Shown: positions 12,201 through 24,500 of the stretch, in pieces | Layout of the letters: each line of letters starts with the position of its first letter | Numbering within the stretch: the first letter of the stretch is position 1 | From: Eudorina sp. 2006-703-Eu-15 | Taxonomy: Eukaryota > Chlorophyta > Chlorophyceae > Chlamydomonadales > Volvocaceae | DNA: 64,000 bases | Reading direction: 5' to 3' | NCBI GenBank assembly: GCA_003117195.1 | Contig: BDSI01000052.1 | Location: forward strand, 497,501-561,500 | Notes under the pieces: generated by a model | Told to the model about the DNA's origin: nothing | What the model saw: only the letters and a program-made list of their open reading frames with translations | The model's database searches: none | Translations under genes and position numbers: made by a program

Positions 12201-15200
12201 ATCATCCTGGCTAGTGCTAAGGGTGTTCGCACGCCACCGCGCCGCTCTCATGCTGCATGCGGGGGATGCCTGCGGAGTACGTCGCGGAAAGTAAGGCCTG
12301 CGGGCTCTGCGGTAGCGGTGACGTGTCTGTAGGTCTGGGTGAACAGCTCTGGGGCGTGTGCGCGGCGGCAGTTGTGCGCGGCGCAATAATTGGGCACTAG
12401 CCATGGGCGACCCCGCTGCTTGTCGGGGCGGGGGTTTCCGTTGCAGGCTGACGATTCTTGCAAATCCATACATCCATGATGATTTCTTCTTTCCAGTGTG
12501 TGTGCGGTGTCAGCACTGAGTATTCACGTCTTTCGCGACGCGTGTTCTATCTGGTGCGCGTCGTTTAGATGGGTTGCAGGGGTACGGCAGCGTGCGTGGG
12601 CGATCCGATGCGCAGGACGGACGGACGGACGGACGGACGGCGCGATCATGCTACCTCTGTCGGTGTCGGTGTCGGGGGGAGGGGGGAAGATCCAATCGGA
12701 TCTCGAAGCGAGTGAGCGCCGCCCCGATCGGGCGTCGAGCCCCTGTCGACGGGGCATGCCGCGAGACCTGTGGTCCGAAGGCGTGTTTGGTTGGTGGGGC
12801 CAACCTGCCCTACCCTGTGTAAGGACGTGTGAGCGTGCGGGTGCGTGTGTTTAGCGAGAAGCCCGCGGGTACATGTGCGTGTGTGTGGCGTTTCTTGAGT
12901 GGTAGAGAGCAATGGCGAGCGATAGAGAGACACAGCGGGTGAGGGAGCGGGGGCGGGACGGCGTGTCGAGCCGGCCGGGGAGAGGCCAGCAGGCGGCCAA
13001 CCTGCTGTCGGAGGGGGGTTGCTAGTACAGCAAGACTACATCTATGCATTTTTGGTTACGTACTGTACGATGTCGTACGATGACTAAGGGAGGCGGCGGT
13101 CCCAACCGCCGCTGTATGCAGTCGGCACGGAGGGGCGCGCCGAGCGTGCGGGGATGCGGTCGGGTTCGAATCAAGCTGATTACAATGGCGGGTTGGTGAG
13201 CAGGCGTGTGCTGTGTGCCGCATGATGTCGATGAACACCTGCGAGGGACCTGATCTGATCTGATCTGAAGTACGGATCCAGGATAGGAACCCGCGGTTCT
13301 GATTTCGTTACAGGCGCTATCGGTAGCAGCTGCCGGTAGCTGACCTGGCATACCTCTCTGCCTACGGACTGACTAATGGCATTAACTCATTGTTACGGCA
13401 CCGAGCCGAGCAAAGCCTCAGCTGGGGTGGCCGCGCGTGCGGAGGTGCTGGCGACGGGCCGGGCCGGGGCCCGCCGATAGATGCAACGAGGAAGGAAACC
13501 TGCCTGGCCCAGGGACGGCTAATGGCCGGTCAGCACCGGCTGCAGGTGCTGCGCCCAATCAAAGCACTGCTGAACTGACACAGCGGCCCCCCCGAGGAGC
13601 GCGCGCGAAGATGTACTGTTGGATGGCTTAAGGATGGGTTGTGGTGAAGGGGGAAGCGGCGGCCAAGGCTGCCTCGGGACGGAGAGGAGAGGCGGGGCAG
13701 GCGGGCGGGAGGATTCGCGGGTGGACGAGCAGGTTGGGGCGCGGTTGGGGGGGACACAAGGAGTATCAGCCGACAGGGTTCTTCCTGCTGGCTGACATGC
13801 TTTCCTCCGACGAATGGCAACGGCGCAGGGTGGGGCGGTGCAACCCCTTCGGCGGGTCAGGTTGATGAACTGCGTGATGAACTGCGTGATGAACTGCGTG
13901 ATACATCATTGTTTTTCGTGCGTAGGTGTTCTGTGTTCTGTGAAAAATACTGTTTTATGTGTGTGTGCACACGTGTGTGTGTGCGTGTGTGTGTGTGCGT
14001 GTGTGTGTGTGTTTCCTATCCCCCGCTATCCCCCGCGGACCTCCCGGGGGACACGGGGAGAGTTCGGGTGTTGGGCTGTGTGGCCCCCGCCGATCCATGA
14101 GCCCTGCCGCGAGCGACTTTACGGCACTGAACTGGACACTACTGTGCAGGAAAGGATGTCGTAGACACTGCAAATATACACATCTGGACAGGATGAAACG
14201 GTACGGCAACCCCTACCCTACCGCCCCTCTGCGTGGCATCGCGCACACCAGCACGTGCATTACGCACCGTGTTTTCTTTCGTGTGCTCCAGGGGCATCAC
14301 GGCGGGCCCTCTTTGTATTACTCTAGGGACCTCTACCGTACTGCCGTACGGGCCTCGCTGTGTTGCCCTTGGGATGCTATCGCCTTTCTTTGTGTGCTCC
14401 CAGAAGGATGAGTTGCCAGTCATCGGACCGGCGCCGCCCCCGCCGTGTGTGTGGGTTACTGGGTTTGCGACGCACCCGCCAGATCGCCTCATGGGTGCCG
14501 TACCTTGCCGTACTCCTCCCATGTGGCCGGCACTCCTAGAGCCTCCGGCAGATGCGGAGAGGCCCGCGCCGTGCGCATGCGCCAACCACTTTTCGTCACT
14601 GTTTCGGTTGTTGTCGGTTATATCGTACGACCACACAACCGTTTTTGTGGCATCACGGATGTCCGGCAGATGGCAACGGCACTCGCTATATGGAGCGTTG
14701 TAGACTTAGAACAGATACAGTATTTATCGCCACCAGATATGTCCATACGCAGACGAAGACGTAGACCCATTTGGAGAGTGGACTCAGCCTTTCATACAAT
14801 GGCCGCACCGAGTTGAAGGCGGCGGCTGGCCAGGGACGTTTTGGGTCCCGGTTCTTCGGGACCGCATTCTCGCCCCACCGACCAATGCCGCGTCCACCTC
14901 TTGAGCACCAGGGCCTTTGAACTTTATTTTTTGGGGGGGTCCGGGCAAGTGGGGGAGTAATGAGGGCAGTGGCAAGTGGGGGAGTAATGAGACCGGTTGG
15001 GCGCTCCCCTGCTCGCCCGTCCCCCGCGCGTCGGCGCCCCCCCCCCCGAGGTCTGAGAGCATGTGGCGCTCTGTCGTCGACCTCTGCGAGCGGGGCGGCC
15101 TCATCAAATGCATTCACATCTCACACTCAAGGAACGAACAAGCTCTTATCCTGTAACGCACGGTCGTAATACATGTCTGTACATGTCACACCCCTTACTT

Positions 15201-15559
15201 CCGTTTGCACGGGCACCCGATCCGACGGGTTTCGGAGCTTTCGGGACGGATATGAGCAGCCGTGTGGCGCAGCAAACAAATCCAGGAAGTGTAGGGTCGT
15301 CCGCTCAGCGATTAAGAACTCTGGCGGCGCCCGGTGCGGACGGCGCCGCGTGCTGCGTGTACGACGGTAATTGGGGGCTTGCCGCTTATGGCGCACTTCT
15401 CTTTGCCGGGCGAAAGGCCTGCCGTTTGAGATTATCGCTAGGGGCGAAGGGGCGAGTTCAGCGCTTTTGTTGAGATCCCGGACAGGGTACACTCCCGGAC
15501 CGCGGGAATAGGCGGATTCCCCCCCTGCCCGCGGCATATGATGAGTCCCACCGCTACTC

Positions 15560-15592
15560 AAGGTGGACCCCGCGGGTCGTCGGTGACCACCG
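15560..15592. mobile_element. Degenerate MITE terminal repeat
   Basis: GGTGGACCCCGCGGGTCGTCGGTGACC matches the TIR family seen at 1, 2491 and 3250. The partner end was not found, so this is a fragment. Confidence 0.45.
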
Positions 15593-18284
15593 CGCAGCCG
15601 CCTCACCACATCTGGTGAAGTCGCTCTCTCGGGGGTCCTCGCGCCCCGCCCCGGCCCCCTACTGCCGTAACACAGGCAGGGGAGCACAAGCTCCCGACGG
15701 GGAGGCCATCCGGTCTTCTGGACGCCGGCATCGCGCACAAGCTCTCGGCCCCATCGCGCCGCACTCACGGCGAGGGAGCCCCCCACGGCCCTCTGACCAT
15801 CACCACAGCAAACGACACGCGGCACCAGGCACCGCGCTGTCGTGACTGACGGACGAGCATCCGCGCGCGCGCAGTGCTGCGAGATCGTGCCATGTGCGGC
15901 CGTGAAACAGCAGCCCACGGCGGCGGTGACGGCACGGTATCACAACAGCACTCATGTTCGCCAGTGGCCAAAAGAAAAGAATCGCACACATGCTACCTCG
16001 GTACCGCCAAAGGGCGACCACCTCCGGCTACCAGACGACGATGGGAACGACGCGGGAAATGTTGCGGAGATTGACGGGGGCATCCCGCAATAACAGACGC
16101 GCAACACGGACTCACGAGGTTCATTTGAACACGTTCGGTACCTCAGCTCCTTCGCGCCAGGGATGTCGGCAGCCTTAATGCGACGACTAAATCGCTGTAC
16201 AGCACTGCCCGCCCACCCGCCCGCCCGCGCCCGCTGTGATATGGTACGGGTAAAATCAGGTATGTACCAGGGGCTCATCGCCCCGACACTGGCACTGATA
16301 TCGTTACTACTACAGCGCAGTTGAAGCATCAAGAACAATCGCCTCTTCGCAGCGCTGAGAGCGCACGACATGCATACCATGAACGCGAGACCCGTGGGTC
16401 AGCTCCCGCGGGGGTCGTCAGCTCCCGCGACCGCGACCCGCGCACTCATCGGGTATTATGGCCACCTTCAGGTGAGGTACGCGGCCTTAAGGGCGGCCCC
16501 CGAGGCCGCCACCCCGGCTGCTGTCGCCCCGAACAGAAAAGCAGGGCGCAGTCACAGCCACATTGCGGTACAGCTGTACGACCTCACATGCCGCAGGCAG
16601 CTTCAGGAACATCACGACAGCAGCATACACGGCACTTTCGGGCGGCCCTCCTCCAGCGGCGGCCCGACTAGGGGAGTCGGCCGACCTCCCTCGCGCGTTG
16701 CGACCTGACCACCGCCGCACCGCCCAACCGCCCCACTGCCAGCTGTGCAGTGTCGGTTCCCCATCGGCTCGCCCGGACGGCCATCGCGGTTGACGCTTCG
16801 ATGCCGCAGGGCTCGGCAGCAGGAGGTTCCCCCGAGGCAAGCGCGTACCGCACCTGCCTGCACGGCTCCACAGGACGGCCTAATGCCCTCCTACGCGCCG
16901 TTGTAAGCCCCATACCGAAACTACGGTACACCCCACCAGCCGCCCGCCGTCTGACTGTGTTATGCCCATCACTGCGCGGCGACCCATGGGGCGCACGGGA
17001 ATCCATCCAAGGGGCCGCGCGCTTCTCCAAGCGCCGCGGCGCCGCCGCGGCCGAACGCACCGCTCCCGGCAATGATGCGATTGCCGGTCGGTCGGCCCAA
17101 TACATGTAAATACATGCAACTGCCTGCAGGCCACCGCGGGCGCAGTCCCACTCGCCGCACCAGCTGGCCACCGGGCGGCGGACGTCCCCCGGACGGCAGG
17201 CGGACTCGACCACATCACACCACCCCAGGGGCGGACCCGCTGCACAAACCCTACTTGGGCCCATTCGCTACCTGACGGACTGGTAACGCGCCCGCACGCG
17301 CACCCGGACGCGCAGGACAGGATGGCCCGCGGACGTGCTGCGATGCGTCCGTGCTTCAAAATCCGAGCGCAAAATGACGGGCACGGGCCCCAGGGCTTGA
17401 GGCCCGGCATCCCGCGGCTTTGTTTGTTTGGGGTGTTTTTTATGATCCTCCGGATCCTACCGGTCCCCCTCCCCCTCCCCCTCCCCCACCGCACGTTGCT
17501 AACGGAGGTGGCGGCACACCACCAAAGTGACGTGCCAGCAGCTGGGGCAGACGACAGTGACCGAGCAAACAATCGAGATGCAGAGAGAAACGGTCAAACC
17601 GACCCGCGGAGCTCACGCGCCGCCGCAAGTGCATGATGGAACCCAATGAGGAGGAGACCTACCCACTCACCCACTCAAACACCTGCCGCATGAAACGAAA
17701 CGAAACGCGCCTCGACCCACACTCGCCCCAGAACGATTAGCCGCTAACCTGACATGCCTCCAGCGCCCTCATCCCCCCCCCTCACTAGCAGCAGCAGCTA
17801 CCCAGGCTGCCAGCGCGCACGGTTGGTTGTCTCACACACCCAACATATCCTCTCCGTCGTCTGCCACACTGGACTCCTCCTCTCGCGGCTCAGTGTTTCT
17901 TGTACCGACATAACCCCCTTTGTCAAAAACCCGACATATCCTCCACCTCTCGCTGCATAGGTCAGATCAGATCAGATGAGGTCGCCACATCCGGCGCGGA
18001 TCAGCCAAGCTTGGAACTGCGTCGGAGGACACGGAAGAGAGCTGGCAGAGGCGTCCACACACGCGCGCGAGCACCACGTGTGCAATGCTCCACCGCCACC
18101 ACCACCACCACCACCACTACCGCCGCCACCACCACCACTACCGCCGCCACTGCCATCGCCACCGCTATTAACTTGCCCTTATTGTCCTGGCGCCTTTGAT
18201 GGTGTGCCGCCGTAGCCTCACACAGCCCCTTCCCCCTATGTCAATAAAGACAGCGAAACCCCTCACAACCCCACACAACGATTT

Positions 18285-18289
18285 TTACA
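18285..18289 (-). terminator. Probable TGTAA polyadenylation motif, EDR2-like gene
   Basis: On the minus strand a TGTAA lies 289 nt downstream of the predicted spliced stop (18578), or 15 nt after the stop of the alternative unspliced tail (18304). Its position fits the end of this transcript. Confidence 0.45.
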
Positions 18290-18577
18290 CACACAAGAAG
18301 CGCTCAAGATCGCGGCGGCGTGGGCTCCTCCGTCGCGGCCGCTGCGGCGTCAGGGCTGGCCGCCGCGCCGCTGTTGCTGGGGCTGGCGGCGGGTGCACCT
18401 CGGAGCGGCTGCGGGGTCTGGACCGCGCTGGGCGGCCTGAGGTTGCCGCTGCTGGGGCTGGAGGGGTTCTCCGCGGCCGGCGAGGTGGCTGTGACGACCG
18501 GCTGCCGAGGCAGAGGGAGCAGGCGCAGGCACAGCAGCAAGGGCGCAGGCGCAGCAGCAAGGGCGGATACGGTACTC

Positions 18578-21500
18578 TCAGACGGGTTTTTGCAGGCAGG
18601 TGATCTGGGCAATGGAAGAGGCGACAACAACGCATGGTCGGCGCAGCTCCTGGCGGGTACCCGTGACGTCCCCAAACTCACCACGCCCTCGCTGCCCGGC
18701 AGTCCGCTCGTCCGGCGCGCCAGGCCGCCCGCGGCCGGCGTGGCGCCCCCCGCGGGCGCGGCGCTGCCCTCCGTCGGCAGCTTGCCCCCCGCCTGGCCCG
18801 CTGCCGCCGCCGGGCTGCCGCTGCTGACGTGCGCAGCGGCGGCGCTGCCGCCGCCGCTGGCACTGACCCTCCCCAAGGAGACCAGGGACGGCATGGCGAC
18901 CGCGGCCGCGGAGCCGCTCGCAGCGACCGCGGTCGCGGGCGCCTCCTGGGCCGAGTCCGGGATGCCGACCGTGTACGGATGGCCCTGCGCGAACGTTCAA
19001 AAACGTTGATGAAATAATAACCCGGTTTATGGGCCCACAAGCCGTACAGCCGCTGCTCAACAAGGACCCCTGCGCAGCGAGGACCCCTCCACCACCACCG
19101 CCCCCACATCGGTGCCTGTACCCCCCCCCCCCGACGCACCTTGAGGGGCGGCGGGGGCGCCATGTTGGGGCGCCGCAGCGGGATCTCCCGGCTGGTGTCG
19201 ATGAGCTTGGCGGTCTTGATGTCCAGGTGGTAGAGCCGCAGGGTGCCCAGCAGCGCCTCGGGCAGCTCCCAGGGGGTGGTGCCTGGGGCGAGGGGGGTGG
19301 ATTGAAAGAATGAGACAAACCCGAAGAACGAGGGGAGGGGAGGGGAGGGCGGGAGGGAAGGGGAGGGCGGGAGGGAAGGGCGGGGAGGGGCGGGGAGGGC
19401 GTCACCCAGCGAACCTGGAGGAAAACCCCGAAGCAGCCCCACGACCCAACCCTGCTGAAGACGCCCAGCGGCCCGGGGGCACAGGTGGTAGTGCAGCCGG
19501 GTCGCGGGGCTGACGGGGTAACAAGAGGCGGGGTGCGCGCGTGGGAACCGCGGGCGGGCGGGCGGGCGGGCGGGCGGGGAGGAGGGCACGGGTGGGTATG
19601 GTCCCTGGGGTCGCCCAGCGCACAGGGCGGAGAAGGCGGGACCGGGTGCGGCCCGGCCAGCCCGCCGCGGACTGCCCCGCGCACGTGCGGTGTTAACTAT
19701 GACGGGGGCCTGCGGGGGCCCATGACTCGACTGGACTGGACTTCCCCCCTCCAGGTACTCTTCTCATGTCTCATGTGTCAACGCACATGCACTCACCCTC
19801 CAGCACGAAGCCCATATCGATAACCAGCGACCGGGTGGCGCCGCGGACCAGGCCGGTCACGTACGACGCCACGTTGTTGGCCGAGATGTCGATGTCGATC
19901 TCGATGTACTGCAGCCCGCAGCCGGGGAGGAGTGCACGGGAAGGTCCCATCACACAGCCGTGCACGCCGCGCCCTCCGAACCGCCCCCATTCGCCCGCTC
20001 CTTCCCCGCCCTGTTAAGGCTATAGACCCAATACCATTGCTTTTATTTTTAAAGCAGCAACATTTGATACACACACAAACATCCCCACACACATGCACGC
20101 ACATGGGCTCTCCCCTTCCGCCCCCCCCCTCCCCCAGCTACACACCGCACCAGCCGCTGGCCCCACCCAGCTCATACAGGCACCAATGTGAAACACGCAG
20201 GGCCTTACGACGGCCCCCTCAGCGGCCCTCCTCCGGTAAGCACCCAACCCACCCACCCACCGGGTTTATTTCTTTTTTCAATTTAACCCACCCAGCCACC
20301 CACCTGCGGCGTCTCGTAGTAGATGGTCCGCAGCTGCTTCCCCAGGATAACCGGTGTGGTGCCCACCGACTGCTTGATCATCCAGGAGCCGTCGGCGATG
20401 TGCGGGATGAGCTTCAGCATGTGGTTGCGGACGTAGTTGGAGCCGGTCATGTACCTGGGTGGGGGCAGTCCAGGGGAGGGGCCGCGGGGGGCAGTCCACA
20501 GGGGCAAAAGGGGGGGACAGAGGGCGGCAGCGGGGGAGCCGCATGAGGTGGATGGATGGGGCGGGTCGGAGCGGCCAACGCGGAGACGGATGGTTTTAGG
20601 GAAACTGAAGCCAGCGGGCTCTCCCAACACCGGTGTTTGCTCGAGCGGGTTCATACACCGGCGGGTATGACGGCGGGGCATGTTGGGCACCGTGACTGCC
20701 CCCCGTGACTCGCTTTCCCCCCCCCCCGTCCCTCCCTCCCTCCCTCCCCTTCCCTTCCCCTCCCTCCCAACCCCACCACGTAAGTATACCGAGTTGTTCT
20801 GGGTGTGCCAGGGTTCGTTCTTCGGGTTGATTTCTTTTTTCAATTCAACTCCCAAACCCCCCTCCCATCCCCCCCCCTCACTTGTGGAGGCACAAGTCGA
20901 AGGGCTCCCAGTCATGTTCGTCCTCCATGGGCGAAGCGGGCGGTGTGCCCAGCGTGGAGGGGTGGCGGTCGGTGACGAAGGTGGCCACGATGCCGAGCAG
21001 CGGGGTCCCTGGGATGACCAGGTGGACCACCACCATGAAGGGCGCACCGGACTCGCTGGGGGGGGAGGGAGGGAGGGGGGGAGGGAGGGAGAGAGGGAGG
21101 GAGGGGCGCGTGGGCGCGGGGCGGGGCGCGATGGGGTGGGGCGGGGCGGGGCGGGATGGGTAAGGGAAAGAGATCAGACATGTTTCAGCTCCGCCGGCGG
21201 GTGGGCGCGCAGGCAGGCAGGCAGGCGTGGGACGATTACAAGACGGCTGTGGAAGAGAGGTGGAGAGGCGTCGGCGGGGGTGGATACAGCGGCCGGGATA
21301 GCCGGGTATCGACACCGTCAACAGATACAAAAACAGCAGGACACCAGGAACAATGAGCGCAAAGTCAGGGCGATCCGGTGGGGATATAGGAAATTGGTAG
21401 ACATATTTTACACTGCGCTGCATATACTGATCCGGTGGGGATGCCCCCCCGGCTTCCGACCCCGGCGTCGGCCTTGGGCGGTCCGCCGGGGAGGCCCGCC

Positions 21501-24500
21501 GGCACCGCGGGCGGAGCACCGAAGGCCGACGCCGGGGTCGGAAGCCCGGCGAGCAGATTTTTCCAGGCAGGCCGCGGACGCGCCATATTGCACAACCACC
21601 CCACCTAACTGCACTGTCGCGAGAGAGGGCGACACAAGAGTGCGGTCCGCGTGGCGGCACCACCACTCTCCACCCCACCCGCCCCCAACCCCGCCCCCGC
21701 CCCCGCGCCACCCCGTCTCCCACCCACCGAATGGCGGGGATGAAGCGGGCGACGTGCTCGTGCATCACCCCCGGGGGCTGCTGGATGACGTCCATGGAGC
21801 CCAGCACGAAGCGGCTGTAGCCGGCGGGGATCTTCTTGCGGTCCTTCAGGTAGGTCGGGCCGCGGATCTGAACAACATCGCGGGGAGGGGGGGGCCGAGG
21901 GGCGGAAGGGGCGGAGGCCGGAGGGGGGGAAGGAGGGCCGTGGCGAGAAATGGACCAGGGAGATGCAATGGAGGACGTTGACGGCAACATGAGCTACCGT
22001 ATTTTGTTTCCCAGCAAGCGTGGAGACGGGCACGGGGCACCCCGCCCTTGCGAAGCACGGAGGCATCGTCACTCAAAAGAAGACGTCAACTCCGACCGGC
22101 CAAGCACCCTTCCCTACTTCCCCGCGCACGTGGCTCCCACGCCCCGTCTCTCGCCGTCACCCCCGCCGCACGCGGATCCTCCCTCCCCCTTCCCTCCCCA
22201 TCGCGCCGCCTCCCGCCTCCCTCCCCCTCCTGCCCCGCCCCGCCCCCGCCCCCCTGCCGCCACACCTTGAACGGCGCGTCCTTGCCCGGCTGGTGCAGGT
22301 TGTCCCACACGGAGGTGTCCAGGAAGGACAGAGACTTCATGCGGGCCAGGACCTGGAGGGGAGGGGAATACAGAAAATTGGCGGGGAGGGGAGGCGAGGG
22401 AGGGTATAGGAAATTGGTAGACACATTCAAACTGCGCTGCTGCCAGAGCCACTGGGGCGGGAGGGGGGCGAGGGCGGGACCGGCCGAGGACGTCCACGCG
22501 AACCCTGGGAACCCAATGGGAAATGACAGCGACGGGTCAGTGGTCTCGGTCAACAGGACAGAAAGACAGACAGACAGACGGGTGGGCGGGCGGGCAATCC
22601 GGCACTGGCCCATCCGTGCTGTCTGATCTGATCCGATCTGATCCGATCTGATCCGATCTGATCTGATCCGATCTGATCCGATCTGATCCGATCTGGCCCA
22701 GCCTGATGTGATCCGGACGCCCAGACCACAAAGCGGCCGCACCATCCCCATGCCCCAACCCGTGGACTCACGTCGTCCAACGTCTCGTAACCGCCCGGGG
22801 GCGGCCCGGCCCCCGGACCCGCCTCCGCCGCGCGGGCCGCGGCGCCCTCCGCCTCCGAGTGCGCCGCCCCCGGCACCGATCCCGCCTTGGCTGCGTCCTC
22901 ATCCGCCGCCGGCGCGCCGACAGCCTCCGACCCGGCCTCGGCGCCCGACGCGACTGCGGCCCCCGCGGCGCCGTGCTCCGCGGCGGGGCCGTCCACCAGG
23001 GAGGGCCGCTCGCCCTGCGTTGTACGGCGGTGTACGACACATCGGCACAGCGGCCCCGGGAATGCGCTCGTCAGTCATGCAGATGGGTGGCAGGGCAATC
23101 ACGGGGTTGGGTGAGGTGGAGTGGGGTGGGGCGGGGCGGGGCGGGGTGGGGTGGTCGCAATTGCCGTACGTACTGATCGCCAGCGCAAGCAACCGGTCAG
23201 GGGGGAATGTGCCAGGGTCTCCGGTGATGAGACGGCGTCCACCTTTTTCCGGGCTTTCCATAACTGAAGCTGTAACTGTAAGCGCTGGAACAAGACGTCG
23301 GCACTGCCGACGGCGAAGAAGAGTCGGACCCTCACCCATCTGATGCGACTGATGTCAATCAACCCCCACTCCTCCCCGCTCCCGCAGCACGGTTTGAATG
23401 TGTCTACCAATTTCCTATGTATACCCACCCCCGACCCCCGCAGATGCGGATGCGGCTCAGCTGAGCCGCCCCACCTCCATGCGACTCTTGGCGCGCGCCA
23501 CCGTCGACCGCTGCAGCGTCCCCTGACGCAGCCGCCGCAGCCCGCCCGCGGCCCCCGCCGCCGCCGCCGCGGTCAGCACCGCGCTCTCCATGCTGCGGGC
23601 TGCGCCGCCCAACGCCGACAGGTCCACCGCGGAGCCCACCCCGAGTGACTCCCGCTCGCGTTCCTTCGGGCGGGAGAGGAAAACACATCGGCGAGAGACA
23701 GGCACGGGCGGCAGGCAAGGAAAACACGTCGGGGACAGGCAGGGGTGGCGCGCAAGGAAAACACGTCGGAGACAGGCAGGGACGGCGGGCAAGGCGCCGG
23801 CAGCGTCGACAAGAGATGTGGCGTGGCAGCGAAATCCGGACGCGTACATAATATTCACACACACACACACACACGGGGGGATGTTGCCCCTCACGCCCTT
23901 CTCCTTCCCCGGCAAAGCGAGGAGAGTGCTTCGGCGGTCTTTCCGTCAGGGATGGATTAGCAGCCCTTGGCCAGTGCCAGGCCCGGTCAGATACGTATAA
24001 CACATGGATGGATGGATGGATGGGTGGATGGATGGATGGACGGATGGCCGTTTCCCTGGCCATGGCCCGCCGCAGGGCGCCCCACCCCCCCACGCGCCCC
24101 ACCTTGAGCCGCGACGACGAGGCCATCATGCTGAGCGGCTGCACCACGAAGCGGCTCTGCTCCACCTCGTCCCGCAGCAGCGTCACCGCCATCAGCATAC
24201 GGTCCACGAAGGCGTCCGTCCAGCCGGCCAGGTTGGACACCAGACGCAGCCAGCTGCGCTCGCCGCACACACCGCCCAGGTCCACCTGCGACAGGGCGGG
24301 GCCGCGGGGGCGGACCGGGGCGTTTGGATCTTGCCCTGCACCCCAAGCCTGGGCCTGCCCCCCCCCCCCGCCCTAACCTTCCTACCTACCTGGCGCTCTT
24401 GACACCCTACCTCTCTGGTTGCACCCACCATCCCACCCTCACTCTCCCGTGCTCCTCCCCTCCTCGTGCCCCCCCGCGCCCCGCTTCAAACCCCCCAGTC

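Larger units (their letters stand above)
8542..18284. other. Long stretch without a recognised gene
   Basis: About 9.7 kb between the cyclin stop and the 3' end of the EDR2-like gene. Open frames of up to about 260 codons are present, but they are GC-driven, compositionally biased and similar to nothing I know. Visible features are a TAGTG microsatellite (8750-8805), two 34-bp direct repeats (about 10509-10575), GT-rich runs (11000-11020, 13970-14012), a GGAC run (12616-12640), a triplicated GATGAACTGCGT (13863-13900), a TCTGA run (13250-13267) and a degenerate MITE end at 15560-15592. Part may be the cyclin 3'UTR. Confidence 0.4.

Noticed and set aside
15127..15918. 263-codon minus-strand frame across a MITE remnant
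   Set aside because: It crosses a degenerate TIR and has no similarity to any protein family I can name.
18578..19684. 368-codon minus-strand open frame
   Set aside because: It overlaps true exons in another frame and is rich in Pro/Arg from GC bias; only its last nine codons belong to the gene.
20680..21981. 433-codon plus-strand open frame
   Set aside because: It is antisense to three EDR2-like exons with conserved domain sequence and is of low complexity.
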